From Cordia subcordata (lineage: Eukaryota > Streptophyta > Magnoliopsida > Boraginales > Cordiaceae), in contig JAPTOF010000009.1 in assembly GCA_028554755.1 (NCBI GenBank), positions 13,369,501 to 13,433,500 of the forward strand: DNA of 64,000 bases. Reading direction: 5' to 3'. Each line of letters starts with the position of its first letter. Positions within the stretch are counted from its first letter, which is position 1. Positions 24,412 through 35,147 of the stretch are shown piece by piece. A program made the position numbers and the translations under genes. The notes beneath the pieces are model-generated. The model did no database searches, was not told where the DNA came from, and saw nothing but the letters and a program-made list of their open reading frames with translations.

Positions 24412-24610
24412 TCGAATTGACTTATTAAAAATAGTGCTTTTTGATATGCTACAAAATTTGACTTTTAAAAAAGTTTTGCAAAGGTTTTTTTTAGAGTTTC
24501 TCCTTTTTTGTTTTTAAACTCAAGCCAAATAGTTTTTACAAAAAAAAAAAAAGTATTTTTTTAGGAAAAGAAGTGTTTTCTTAAAAAAAGCCAATCCAAA
24601 CAAGCCCTAA
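24412..24610. mobile_element. Harbinger-type MITE, TAA duplication
   Basis: The element at 24415-24607 starts GGGCCCGTCGAATTGAC and ends GCCAATCCAAACAAGCCC. It is flanked by TAA at 24412-24414 and 24608-24610. Same family as 1466-1684, in the OSC upstream region. Confidence 0.65.
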
Positions 24611-25052
24611 AACTTCCTATAGTTTCAAAGTTTGTTAATAGTTGATACTTTATGTCATAAAGAATATTGCTAATATCCATGCTTTGAAGAATGCTATACA
24701 AAACTCTAATTTAGTGGGTTCTAAAAGAAAAAGGATTTTATGCGATTTTGACAAAACAAGAGGGTTAAAATGCATTTTACCCTATATCTACATTTCTGGT
24801 TAAAAGAAGCAGGATATGGGTCTTGTTAGGCGCAATTAGCAGATTAGGTAATTGATAGCTGTTTGAATAGTGGATAGCAATTTGGGTAACGGATAGCTAT
24901 TGTGTTTTAGAGGTTAGCGATAATTATTTCAGTAGCAGATTCTTTTAGATATGTTCAATAAAACTAGCTGTTGGGTTAGCTAATAAATGCAAAAATGACA
25001 AAAAAGACATCAATATCAGGTTATTATTGTTTTGATGATGATGATGATGATG

Positions 25053-25100
<48 letters not shown>

Positions 25101-25362
25101 TATTTTATTTTATTTTATTTTTTACAAGAAAAAGGAGGTGGCACTCCCTGGGATTTATTAAACGAAAAGGAAATTACATGATAGGAGGTGGCCAAACCAA
25201 GGCCTTCTATTCTACTTGTAGATGCTGCAATTAACAAGCCAATCGCTATAAATACATGGGTAATCTTGGCTTTTTATATAAATAATTTTCAATACCATGT
25301 TAGTACACTAACTACTAAACATGGATTTAGAATTAATAAATTCATTCTTATTATCATTCTTT
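24611..25362. other. AT-rich DNA with trinucleotide microsatellite
   Basis: Holds a compound (GAT)n(TTA)n(TTTTA)n microsatellite at 25034-25121, which produces an artefactual poly-Asp/poly-Tyr open frame. AGCTATT/GATAGC-rich sequence lies at about 24830-24990. Confidence 0.6.
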
Positions 25363-25826
25363 GAGGCTGTTTAGATTGGCTTTTCAAAAAACTACTTAAA
25401 GTACTTTTGGCTTTAAGCGACTTTTGTTATATTCGACTTCAAGTAGTTACGTGTTTGAGTAAAAATTGTAATTATAAAATAAGTATTTATTTGTTTGGTT
25501 AAAAAGTAATTTAAATTATTAAAATAACTATTAAGGACATGAAAATGAAATTTAAAATGGTAAGTACAATATAAAAGAGTAAATATATTTTGGTAATAAA
25601 GATAAAAAGGCAAGGATATGATAGTAAATGATTTGGTCAAACTTGATTTTTTTCAAAGTGCTTAAAGCCAGAAAAAGCAGAAGCTGGGGATGGAAGCTTT
25701 TTAACTTTTGCTTAAAGCCACTTTAAAAAATATTTTTTAATTAAAACAAACGCTTCCATTAACTTAAATTGGATTTGAATAAGGTTTGACAAAAAAAAAA
25801 AAAAAAGAGCCAAATCAAACACCCTC
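25363..25826. mobile_element. GTTTGG-family MITE (degenerate)
   Basis: Ends GAGGCTGTTTAGATTGGC and (reverse complement) GAGGGTGTTTGATTTGGC are inverted. Flanks are TTT and TTA, so the duplication is imperfect. The interior has the AGCTTTT/TTAAAG-rich texture of the other copies. Confidence 0.45.
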
Positions 25827-25947
25827 TTAGAGTATACCAAGTATAGGATATTTATTACCAATTTCATGCCATCCCTAAGCTTATTGCATTCGCTAGTCCA
25901 TTCTATTCTTGTTCAAATTCATTCCATTATAACAAATGCCACCTTAC

Positions 25948-26545
25948 TGAGGTTCAATTATAAAAATCAATTTGATTAATATGAGGAGTGGCCCAAAACC
26001 TCATTATGGTGATCTTAGTTCTTGAGATTTTTCCATGTGGAACTTCTAAAGACTTCAATATCCTTGCTCACTTGTGACCCAAAATAATGTTTCCACCACT
26101 TGTATGAACGTGAGACCCGTGGGCTACCATGACCCGTAACTTGGATGGACGTGAAACCCGGAATAACGGAAGGGGTAACACGACGGCGTGAGACCCACGG
26201 GCTAACACCACCCAAAACTTCTTGGATGGTCGTGTGACCCAAAATAGGAATGGTTGGATGGACCACTAATGACATAGAATGGATGCAGGTCGGTTACTTG
26301 TAGGGATGGGCTATCATGTGAATGAATGTGTGTGATGAACGAACTTGACAGGTTATAAGTGGACATATGCGCACCATGGAGTGGATAAAAAATCTAGCTC
26401 TGATACCTTGTTAAAAAACACTTAGGTTTTATCATAAAATTTAATTAGTTAATGTGAGAAATAGCTCAGAACCTTATTATGATGATCTTAATTCTTGAGA
26501 TTTTTCAATGCGAAACTTTTATAGACTTCAATATTACTATCTTGA
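25948..26545 (-). mobile_element. TRIM-like small LTR retroelement
   Basis: Two direct repeats of about 125 bases (about 25948-26075 and 26409-26540) share GATCTTAGTTCTTGAGATTT-like sequence. Between them, immediately before the second copy, the + strand has AGCTCTGATACC (26396-26407). This is the complement of the initiator-Met-tRNA primer-binding motif GGTATCAGAGCT, placed where a minus-strand element should have it. The internal region is only about 330 bases and non-coding, with repeated GTGAGACCC and ACGTGAAACCC words. This fits a terminal-repeat retrotransposon in miniature. Exact LTR ends and target duplication were not established. Confidence 0.5.
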
Positions 26546-26803
26546 AAGGCTTCACAATGCATCTTCCATTTTGATGAAGAATGGAACACAACAACTTGAA
26601 AACTTTTCTCTAATGCGTTGCCATTACGATATGTGCAAAAGTTAGACCCCTTTTCTCATGAAAAATGGTAGATTGTTATTGAGGGCATACTTTCGAAGCC
26701 AGACAGATCTTTGATACATATACCTTTTGGCTCTAGAGAGTTGGTAAGGATGCTTATTTGTACTAATTAGCAATATACTCAAACACTTATTTATATTGTT
26801 CGA

Positions 26804-26843
<40 letters not shown>

Positions 26844-26850
26844 GTATGTG
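26804..26850. repeat. (TA)n(TATG)n microsatellite
   Basis: A TA run leads into TATG units. Confidence 0.95.
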
Positions 26851-26904
26851 TGTGCATATATGTGTATATGTGCCATTTGTTTGTATGTTAAAGAAGAGGT
26901 CAGA

Positions 26905-28780
26905 AAACGAAGATGGAAAAAAAAAAAAGAAGGAAAGAAAAGAAACAAAGCAAATAATGGGTATAAAAGTAATTCTAATTTAAATTTTAACAGTGCTACT
27001 ACATTGTTTTGTTTGACATAAGTGAACCGGACCTTATATCATGCTGTTACAACTATGTGCTCTTGCAGAGCATCATGCACTTACTGTATGTGAATAAAAT
27101 GAGCTACTATTCATGCACAGTAAAATTATATATATATATTTGTTTATTATGCACACCTTATATATATTTTTTTAACAAAAAATATTTATTTATTCACTGA
27201 CTTTCATATACCAAATATTTATTCATCATTCCATATATATTTGTTTATCACTCGAACACACACAAACATGAACAAATGAGCACACATTTATTTGTTCACC
27301 ACACTCACACATAACGAAACACAGACATATATATATATATATATATTCATAATTTTATATTTATTTATTTAGTACTTTATATATACTTGTTCACTACTCT
27401 CGCACACACAAACACAAACTCATATATTCATTCACCAGTCCACTCTATTTGTTCACAAAATACACACAGACAATATTCACACACTTCAAGGTGAAGTGAG
27501 CTTTAATGATGAATGGAGTTTGGAGCATCCAAACACCGTGTTGGAGATATAGTTAGAGCCGCAGCAAGAAGAGAAAGAGATTAGTGGTTGTAGCGCTGCA
27601 AGAGCATGCTGGAATCTTCGTTGGCATGAGGAAGAAGATGACGAGGGCGTTAATGGTGAATTGACAACTAGGATGTTTTTTTGGACATGATATACATCGT
27701 TATGATCAGCGGAGCAAGACAAATTTTATGGTTATGTTTGTCCGGTGTAAGATGACCGATAGTGTAATCGGTGAAGCAAAAAAGAGAAAAAGAGAGAATG
27801 GAGAGGAGAGAGAAAGAGAAGAGAAGAGAAGAGAGAAAAAGGAGAACAGAGAGAAGGGCGAACATCTTATAAGCTGTGTTGGTTCGTTTTTTTTTTTTTA
27901 AATACATGAGAAAGTATGATACTCGACCGCGACGCTACAGGACCACCATATAATTTGCGTAAGTGCACGGGTAATAAGTGGTTAAAGTGAAATGATAGAG
28001 ATAACAAGTGTTAGTGAAGTTAAAGGTAAGGGATATTAAGCGGATTTAACCATAATATAATTCATAATGGCTTTTAAGAAGATAAGCAAAGTTATTTTTA
28101 CAAAATTTTAAGTTTGTTATTGTTAAAATAATATTCTTTTCCTCTTGAGCTAAACTTATAATTAGATTCATTGTTTTAGATAGATAGTGGTGATACTCAA
28201 ACCTAGGATCTTTAATAATTAACCTTCATGCATGTTAAAGTGACAATTTCACCTAAAATCTCATATTATATATATATATATATATATAATAAAAAAATCT
28301 TACATTGCTAGAGCAAAGTTTAGTCCATTTATTATTATCAATAATTAATAATAATTTTGCAACAATTTTAGAAACAAAAATAATTATCTTTATACTTGTA
28401 ATTTCATGTTTAGTTCTTGCAACACACTTTTTCATAATTTGCAATTAATTTTAGTTAGTGAATTGCAACATAAAGTGAAAAACCACAAGAAAAATTTTAA
28501 TGTTGGCCAGTGAAAAAAATGAAAAGAAAATGAGGGAGAAAAGATTATAATTTATTAGGCTTTGGAGTTTTCTTTCTATCTTTTCAAGTCATTGGTTATG
28601 ATAAATTCTCCTTTTTAATAAAATACGCTAAAAATAATTGCAAAAAATTGCAACCATAATAAAGTTTTACTTTTAAAAGCCATTGCAATATTACAGTAAG
28701 TAACACTAGATAAAAGATACTGCATTATCGCATATCATAAAATTGTTGCATCATAATAGTTTTTGTTGTTATAAATAAGT
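26905..28780. repeat. Dispersed repeat copy A, interrupted by a 0.9-kb insert
   Basis: The two parts at about 26905-27015 and 27955-28780 align in order with the continuous sequence at about 37680-38560 (copy B). Shared words include TTCAACAGTG/TTTAACAGTG, AATAAGTG, TTGTTAAAATAATATTCTTT, ATAATTAGATT and CTAGAGCAAAGTTTA. Copy A alone carries the segment at about 27016-27950. No coding capacity is seen. Confidence 0.7.
27016..27950. mobile_element. Insert within repeat A, related to the repeat at 62.5-63.06 kb
   Basis: This segment is absent from copy B at 37.8 kb. Its right half contains AAGGTGAA, ATCCAAACACC, AGAGAAAGAG, TCTTGGACATG-like and GTAAGATGACCGAT words. The same words occur in the same order at 62790-63062. 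Its left half has repeated TATTTGTTCACT words. The borders are approximate and no terminal motif was settled. Confidence 0.5.
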
Positions 28781-28826
28781 TATAATTTTACTGCCTATTG
28801 CCACCAAAAAAAAAAAAAAGAATTGA

Positions 28827-29753
28827 TAAGTTTGGTTTGGTGGAAGAAGCCTGCTCAGGGAGTGGTAAAGTTGAATGTTGATGGTAGCTTTCATAGCAAT
28901 TGCAATAAAACTGGAGCTGGCAAAGTCGAACTTAAGGTGGCTTTTTTGTGAAAAGCTTGAAGTGAAGTCATCTGTTATGGCAGAGCTTTCAGCTCTGAAA
29001 AGAGGGCTGCAAGTATGTAAGAATGTGGGAGTGCAAACTGTTTGGGTAGAAGTGGATACCTTGATTGTGATACATTTGTTTCGCAAAAAAGCAAAGAAAA
29101 CATGGGAATGCTGTCATATTGTAGAAGAAAGAGCAATTCAAATGAAGCATCACGCATGTTTGAAGAGGCTAATCAGGCGCCTGATTTTCTTGCTAACAAA
29201 GGAGCAAAAGATATTCCAGGAAATGCGGCAGATCCCGGAGATTGTTGGGCTAGTCAGGACGGATAATCTCCAACTACCTTACTTGAGGTCAGGGGCGAAG
29301 CCAAAATTTTAAGTTAAGGAAAACAAAATTATAATAGTTATAATTAGGCTAACATAATATTTTTAAATGTAGGAGAACAAAATTATAATATTTATAATTA
29401 GACTAACATAATTTTTTTCTTTTAAATGAAGGGGGGCAAAATTGGGGAATCTAATTTTTTTATTTTTAAAATATATATATTTTTAATACGACATTTAAAA
29501 GATAAGGGGGACAATTGCCCTCCTTCCTTGATACGTAGCTTCGTCCTTGCTTGAGGAATTAATCTGGAAAGAATCCAGTAGTGACTGTAGCTGATTTTGT
29601 TTTGTACTCATTGATAGAAGTTAGGATTGCTTTGTAAGGTGGCTGGTATATTAGCTACCCAATTTGGTGTTGTAGGGAGGTCAACCCGCTAAACTCCCAC
29701 CCCTCCGTGTGCTTCAATCTTTTAATGAAATTAAGTGTTAAAAAAAAAAAAAA
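28827..29753 (+). mobile_element. 3' fragment of a LINE with RNase H-like domain and poly-A tail
   Basis: The frame at 28833 onward reads WWKKPAQGVVKLNVDGS, the start of an RNase H-like domain as found at the C terminus of plant LINEs and related genes. After a frameshift, MAELSALKRGLQVC and WVEVDT follow; after another, NQAPDFLANKGA. These are the AE, D and N-x-AD-x-LA stations of that domain. The unit ends with an ATGAAATTAAG 3' region and a run of 13 A at about 29741-29753. It is truncated and frameshifted, so not functional. A 260-bp hAT-like MITE sits inside it. Confidence 0.6.
29282..29557. mobile_element. hAT-like MITE inserted in the LINE fragment
   Basis: The element at 29290-29549 has inverted ends CAGGGGCGAAGC and CAAGGACGAAGC. 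The flanks CTTGAGGT (29282-29289) and CTTGAGGA (29550-29557) form an 8-bp duplication with one difference. Duplication size and the CAGGGGCG terminus fit small plant hAT-type MITEs. It contains a repeat of about 75 bases (AACAAAATTATAAT words). Confidence 0.65.
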
Positions 29754-30141
29754 GTTGAAGCGACTGGCTTGACACTCCTGCAAGATTGTGGTCATTCTGC
29801 TTTGTTTAGAGGTTTAGTGAGATGCGGTCAGTTGGGTCTTCCTAATCTGCGGTTTTAGGTAAGGTATTCTTTGCTTCGTAAGGATAATAGTACTACTTTA
29901 TTTATTTTGTTCTGATTGATGGTAAGGATAATAGTATTACTTTATTTTCTTTGATTTTGCATACACTGCATTTTCATCTTGCAGTTTGTTTAAAAGTTGG
30001 TTTGTCAACCTTCATGTTTAGGTACAGACTAGAGGGTTAGGCTCTAGCCGGCTTCTACTTGTACCTTTATTTTTGTGACAATAAAACTCCTGGAGAGAAG
30101 ACCTCTCCTTCTACCCAAAAAACCAAAAAAAAAAAAAAAGA
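29754..30141 (+). other. Second poly-A-ended segment
   Basis: The sequence ends in CCAAAAAAAAAAAAAAAG at about 30123-30141 after AATAAAACTCC, as a retroposed 3' end would. It holds a short internal duplication (GGATAATAGTA at about 29882 and 29926). No coding motif. Confidence 0.35.
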
Positions 30142-30977
30142 AGTAAAATAAGTAAAACTCAATGAACTAGTTACATACATATTTCAATAGCTAAGTGTAG
30201 CATCAACAGAACTATTACAAAAACAACTATAGTTTACGCCAAGGTAATGAAACTCATTGCAACAAATTATTTATGGAAGCAAATTTGCTTTTACTTATTT
30301 AATTTAAGCATTCAATAGAGCTAAAATTTGGTAAAAATTGCTTTTCACGTGATTATGAGACAACCTTCTATGTGATAGATGTTAAGTAGATAAAGTGTAC
30401 ATCATTTAGATACTGATAGATACTGATTAGGATAAGTCTTATATCTCTTGTACACTTCTAGCACTTGTAAACATCTCTTGTACAATTGTATATAACAATA
30501 ATGAATGAAACGAAACATCTTTCAAGTTTCTTCAACAATTGTGAAATTTTTGAATTACACTATTTCTTCACAAACTTAGAATTACAATTAGAAAATTTTA
30601 ATTGAAAAAATTTTGTACGGGCTTTAAAATCCCTAGTGTAGTATAATTTAATTGTCTCCAACTCAATTCTTATTCTCTTTTTTTCTTTTTACAAGTAAAA
30701 TAAACATGATATATCAATTTTCTAACCCTCTTCAACTTCGATGGAATCACCTCTTTTCAAAATAATAATAATAGAATGATAAAACTCTGTTAATTTATAC
30801 CTGAATCAGGTTTTGGAGCTCTTTGAAGAGAACACAGATTATTACAGAAGCATACTGCTCATTTTAGATGTCTCTATAACCTACATATTTACCTTAAAAT
30901 CCATATTAACAAAATGATTGCAAAAGATCTTAAAATTATATTTTGACTTCAAATGCAAAATTTGAGAGTGTTACCAC
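30142..30977. other. Intergenic AT-rich DNA
   Basis: Nothing recognised beyond AT-rich sequence. Confidence 0.4.
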
Positions 30978-31494
30978 TTACATCGTGTTTGGCAGCAGCT
31001 TTTGAGGTAGCTTTTAGCATTTTGACCAGTCAAAACCTATTTTCCCAGTTATTACTATTCAATTAATTAGTGTTTCAAGTAGTTTTTTAGATAACTTTTA
31101 GCATTTAAACTAGTGTTTCTCAAAAACTAAAAAATTTAGCCTTTTAGGTATCTTTTAGCTTTTCTTTTTTTTTTTTGGGGCAATTCTATCTTTTTCTTTT
31201 TGACAATTCTATTCGTTCCCTGATCTCTCCATATTTTTCTTTTACAAATATAAATAAAATTAATATAAATTCAATTTCAAATTCTATCTAATCAACATAT
31301 ACTAAAAAGAATAAGTTTTATAGTACTTTTTTTAAACAAAATAAATTTTGAATATATTATAATTGATTTTTATAATATTGATACAAATGTTTTATAAAAA
31401 AATAAGGTATATTTTAATATTAAAAAATAAATATCTAACTATAAAATATATTATCTTATTCAACAACAACAACAAGAAGAAGAACAACAACAAC

Positions 31495-31529
<35 letters not shown>

Positions 31530-31731
31530 TAATATGATATCAATGTCCTTTTATATTATTTTACATCAATCAGTTAATCTAACAGTTAATTTTACGAGAC
31601 ACATTTTATTCAATTATTTAGCTAAACAGTTATCAGCTAAAATGTAACACTTATCAGCTACCCAAATAGATATTAGCTATTCAAACTGCTATCAGTTATC
31701 CTAACAGTTAATTTTGTCGAACAAGCCCTTA
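30978..31731. mobile_element. GTTTGG-family MITE, TTA duplication
   Basis: The element at 30981-31728 starts CATCGTGTTTGGCAGCAGC and ends TTGTCGAACAAGCCC. TTA lies on each side (30978-30980 and 31729-31731). The subterminal parts (GTAGCTTTTAGC; GCTGATAACTG read inversely) are loosely inverted. It includes an (AAC)(AAG)(AAT)n microsatellite at about 31461-31528. Confidence 0.5.
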
Positions 31732-32370
31732 ATATGAAAAGAATCAATTCATACAAAATATGGACATCAAGATATTTGTTGTAAAAATTCATATTCACAA
31801 AATAAGCCTTAAATGATTTCAATTTTGTAAATTGACCCTAATACAACATTTAAAACTATATATTATATACTTCTTACCTTTTCTTTTTTTTTAAAAAAAA
31901 AAAATGACTAAATCAGTATGAAATAAGGACCCAAAAATCGCTTCTAGTAGTATATACACACACACTCACACATACGCAAAACTATTGAGGTTATTACATA
32001 CCATAAAGAGAGTTGGGCCCTTGGTCCAGTTATTCTAATCAAATGTGTGATCCTTTCATCCACTTAGCAAGTCTTATTACGTGTAACTTTTTCATTCACG
32101 TGTGAGCTATATTCCTAATCTTCATCTACCCATGACTCATCTTCTTTATTAAATTAGGACACTTGCGAGGATATCATTTATCCTACATAAAATAATTTGC
32201 TAAATTGAAAACTAGCTCATAAATCTTATGCCATTTCACCTAATAAAAATTGATTTTAAGTTAGAATCTCAAAATTCTTGAGTGAGTACATGCATGGACC
32301 AGCTTCCGCTTTGCTTCGATAATTGCGGATTTTTTTTTTTTTTGGTCAAGAAGCAACATAAATATTATTA
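31732..32370. other. Intergenic AT-rich DNA
   Basis: No gene recognised. Poly-A/T runs at about 31890 and 32330. Confidence 0.4.
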
Positions 32371-32440
32371 GGTTCCTCTTGCCTTCGACAATTAATGATA
32401 ACAATTGAGTTTTGTACGTTTCTAAAAAGGTTGGTTGAAA
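32371..32440. repeat. Paralogous empty site of the neighbouring Helitron
   Basis: GGTTCCTCTTGCCTTCGACAA joins directly to TTAATGATAACAATTGAG here. The same two sequences flank the Helitron at 32590-32619 and 33781-33825. Confidence 0.8.
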
Positions 32441-32619
32441 TAAGAGTGAAGAATTAATGATAAAAATGGTGTCAGATATTAATTAATGATAAGAGTGACA
32501 AAAAAACAAAAGAGTGAAGAATTAACAAATTGTGACAGTCAAATAATAATAATGATAACAATAGCAAAGGAGGTCAGATATTAATTAAGATATTCTGAGG
32601 TTCCTCTCGCTTTCGACAA

Positions 32620-33780
32620 TATATACTATAGTACAAAACAGACCCCGTTGAATGTCATGTTGCCACATGTCACTATTACTTTGTTGCCATGTGTTTACTG
32701 CTTAATAATAATATTAAAAAAATGCACAGCTGTCCTTTTTTTATTAAATTCCATAGATGACCTTCCTTTTCTAAAATTTTCCTTTTTTATTATATTTGAT
32801 TTTTCGATTTAATTCCTCTGTAATTGCACAATCTTAACTCTTTCAATTTTCAAAATCATAAATATATATGAACATTACACGGCTGTTGCCTACAACTAAA
32901 TTATTTAGTTGTTGTTCAATTCGGTTTCTTCCTTTTCGTGCACTAAAAAATCTCCATATATTATTTACAATTAATCATTAGCCTAAAATCATGATTAAAT
33001 CATTATTTTAGTGTCATATTTTAGCTCATACATTCCAATCTCACGCATGACAACTCAGATTTGCTTTCCTTTTGTTCTAGATACTCGCAATTCGATCAAT
33101 TCCTTTTATGTCACCACAATTTCTCCGTAATTCCAAATTGTAATGTCTCACAAATTTCAAAATTGTGCATATATAAGACAATCACATGTATATTGTGAAT
33201 TTTTATCAGATCTTGTTCGATTTACACAATAATCTAACAAAAATTGACAATATACATGTGATTATCTTAGAAAATGGAGGTAAGCCTTCCTTCTATTTTA
33301 AGAAGAATATGTAAAAATGAAAGATTTTTCAAAATTTTTTTCTAATCTATAATTTAATTTTAGACCCTAAACGTAATTCCGTCAATTGACAAATATATAT
33401 GAACTTGACTACTTAAAATGTTATATACATATATTGCAGTCTAATCATTATATGGTATTTAAAGCATAACAACATCATTAATCCCTATTTGCTTTGGTAA
33501 AATATAGCAAGTTATTGTAGGTCATATGGAAAAGTTGGTTTTAAACTGTTCAACTATTTGTAGTAATAGGCTTTTTCCACTATATGGTTGTAAATCAGTT
33601 TATCAGGTAGGTCTAATTTTTTTTTCCAATACAATGTTATATTATAAACCGTATGTTATTATTATTTAATCTATTAAAATTAGTTCATATAATTTGTTTG
33701 GAACATTTAGATGGATAAAAAATTAAATCTTTCAACCTACATATGGCACGTCGTGTGCAATCGCACAGGTAACATACTAG
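32620..33780 (+). mobile_element. Non-autonomous Helitron
   Basis: The 1,161-bp insert lies between A (32619) and T (33781). It ends in CTAG at 33777-33780, preceded by a short hairpin (TGTGC-AATC-GCACA, about 33755-33768). These are the Helitron 3' signature: hairpin, CTRR end, A|T target and no target duplication. Comparison with the uninterrupted copy at 32371-32440 fixes the borders. The 5' end starts TATATACTATAGT rather than the canonical TC. No Rep/helicase is encoded. Confidence 0.75.
33174..33269. repeat. Near-perfect 23-bp inverted repeat inside the Helitron
   Basis: Arms 33174-33196 and 33247-33269, both containing ATCACATGTATATTGT or its complement, differ at one base. They could fold as a hairpin with a 50-base loop. 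Confidence 0.85.
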
Positions 33781-33825
33781 TTAATGATAACAGTTGAGTT
33801 CCGTACATTTCTAATAAAGTTGGTT

Positions 33826-34253
33826 TAAAAGCACGTTTGGCTAAGCTTGTTTTTAAATGCTTACGAATAGCTTGTACTTATGAGAAAAAATTACTTATAA
33901 ACAAGTGATAAATAAATAGAGATGTGTTTAGATAATATGTACTTATAAGTTATTAACATATTTGGTAAATAAGAGCTTTTAAGTAGTTGTAGTAGTTTTA
34001 ATGACTAAAAAAGACATATTATTAATTATAAACTATCAAAAAGTGAACTTTTTTAAGAGTAGTGTTGTCTTTTTATTACTTTGACCAAAATGCTTATAAA
34101 CAATAAAAAAATAAGTTGGCAATTGGAGCTTTTCTTTCCCCAACTTGTAAGCTAAAAAAAAGTGCTTAAAAACTATTAAACCAAACATGTTTTTTTTTAA
34201 AAAAAAAATAATTTAATCAAACCAACTTATAAGTTTAGCCAAACACCCTCTAA
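33826..34253. mobile_element. GTTTGG-family MITE, TAA duplication
   Basis: The element at 33829-34250 has ends GCACGTTTGGCTAAGCTT and (inverse) GGGTGTTTGGCTAAACTT, with TAA at 33826-33828 and 34251-34253. It interrupts the sequence to the right of the Helitron. Confidence 0.65.
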
Positions 34254-34519
34254 ATTAAATAAGAGTCAAAGAATTAACAAATTGTCTCACATATTATTTA
34301 TGGTATTCTCTTAATTATTTAAATTAAACAATTTAAAAGGTGTTCTCCCTTATTCGCAAATGGTCACTATTTGAGAATGGTGCTTCTTTTAAAGTGCATA
34401 TAATATGTTCTTTTTCTTTTCTTTTTTTTTCTTTTACAATTTTAAAAAAGATCTGAATCTCAATCTGTTGCTTTCTCTGTCTTTATCGCTTAGTTTCGTC
34501 CTTCTTTCTTTTATGATAA

Positions 34520-34751
34520 TTAGCCCATATCAATTGGCTTTTTTAAAAGTATTTTTTTAAAACAGCTTTTAAAAAATACTTTTTTTGATAAGTTAAAAAT
34601 TTTAACTTAAAAAAAAATTATATTTAATTTTTTTTCAGAGTTTTAGTTCTTTTGGAATCCAAAGCAAATAGTTAATCCAAAAATAGTGTAACTTTTTCAA
34701 AAAAAAATATTTTTTTCTGAAAAAGAAAAATCCAATCCAAACAGGTCATTA
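34520..34751. mobile_element. GTTTGG-family MITE
   Basis: Ends GCCCATATCAATTGGC and (inverse) GACCTGTTTGGATTGG are inverted, followed internally by AAGTATTTTTTTAAAACAGC-type sequence as in the 1466-1684 copy. The flanking TTA is ambiguous because the next MITE abuts it. Confidence 0.45.
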
Positions 34752-35147
34752 TTATCTGTTTGGCTGGCGGTGAAATATCAACTGTTGAGCTGTAGAGCTT
34801 TTAGTAGTGAAGGTCTAGTTAAAAGTGTTATTGAATAAAAAGTGTTGATTATTTGACCTAATATTTTGAAATTTGAACTTTTAGTTGTTTTGGAAGCAAT
34901 ATTGGAATCTTAAAATTACATAATGGTATTGAGAAAAAGAAGAAAAATAATTTCTGATATGTTATAAAAATAATTTTTCAAAAGTTTTTTTAAAAAAAAC
35001 TCCTTTGGAACTTCATTTTTCAATTTTCTCAACTTTGGCTTTTATGTGAAAGCACTTTAACATATTGGTCAAACAAGTTAATTTTAGCTTTTAAAATCAC
35101 AAAAAAATATTTTTAAGTGTCTAAAAGTTGGGCTAAATAAACTCTTA
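34752..35147. mobile_element. GTTTGG-family MITE, TTA duplication
   Basis: The element at 34752-35144 starts TCTGTTTGGCTGGCGG and ends GGGCTAAATAAACTC. TTA is present at 34749-34751 and 35145-35147. Confidence 0.5.

Noticed and set aside
24995..25234. Open frame with poly-Asp and poly-Tyr runs
   Set aside because: Created by the (GAT)n(TTA)n microsatellite.
28875..29312. 145-aa open frame as a host gene
   Set aside because: It contains one slice of an RNase H-like domain whose other slices lie in different frames, followed by a poly-A tail: a decayed LINE.
31363..31647. Open frame with poly-Asn
   Set aside because: Created by an AAC/AAT microsatellite inside a MITE.
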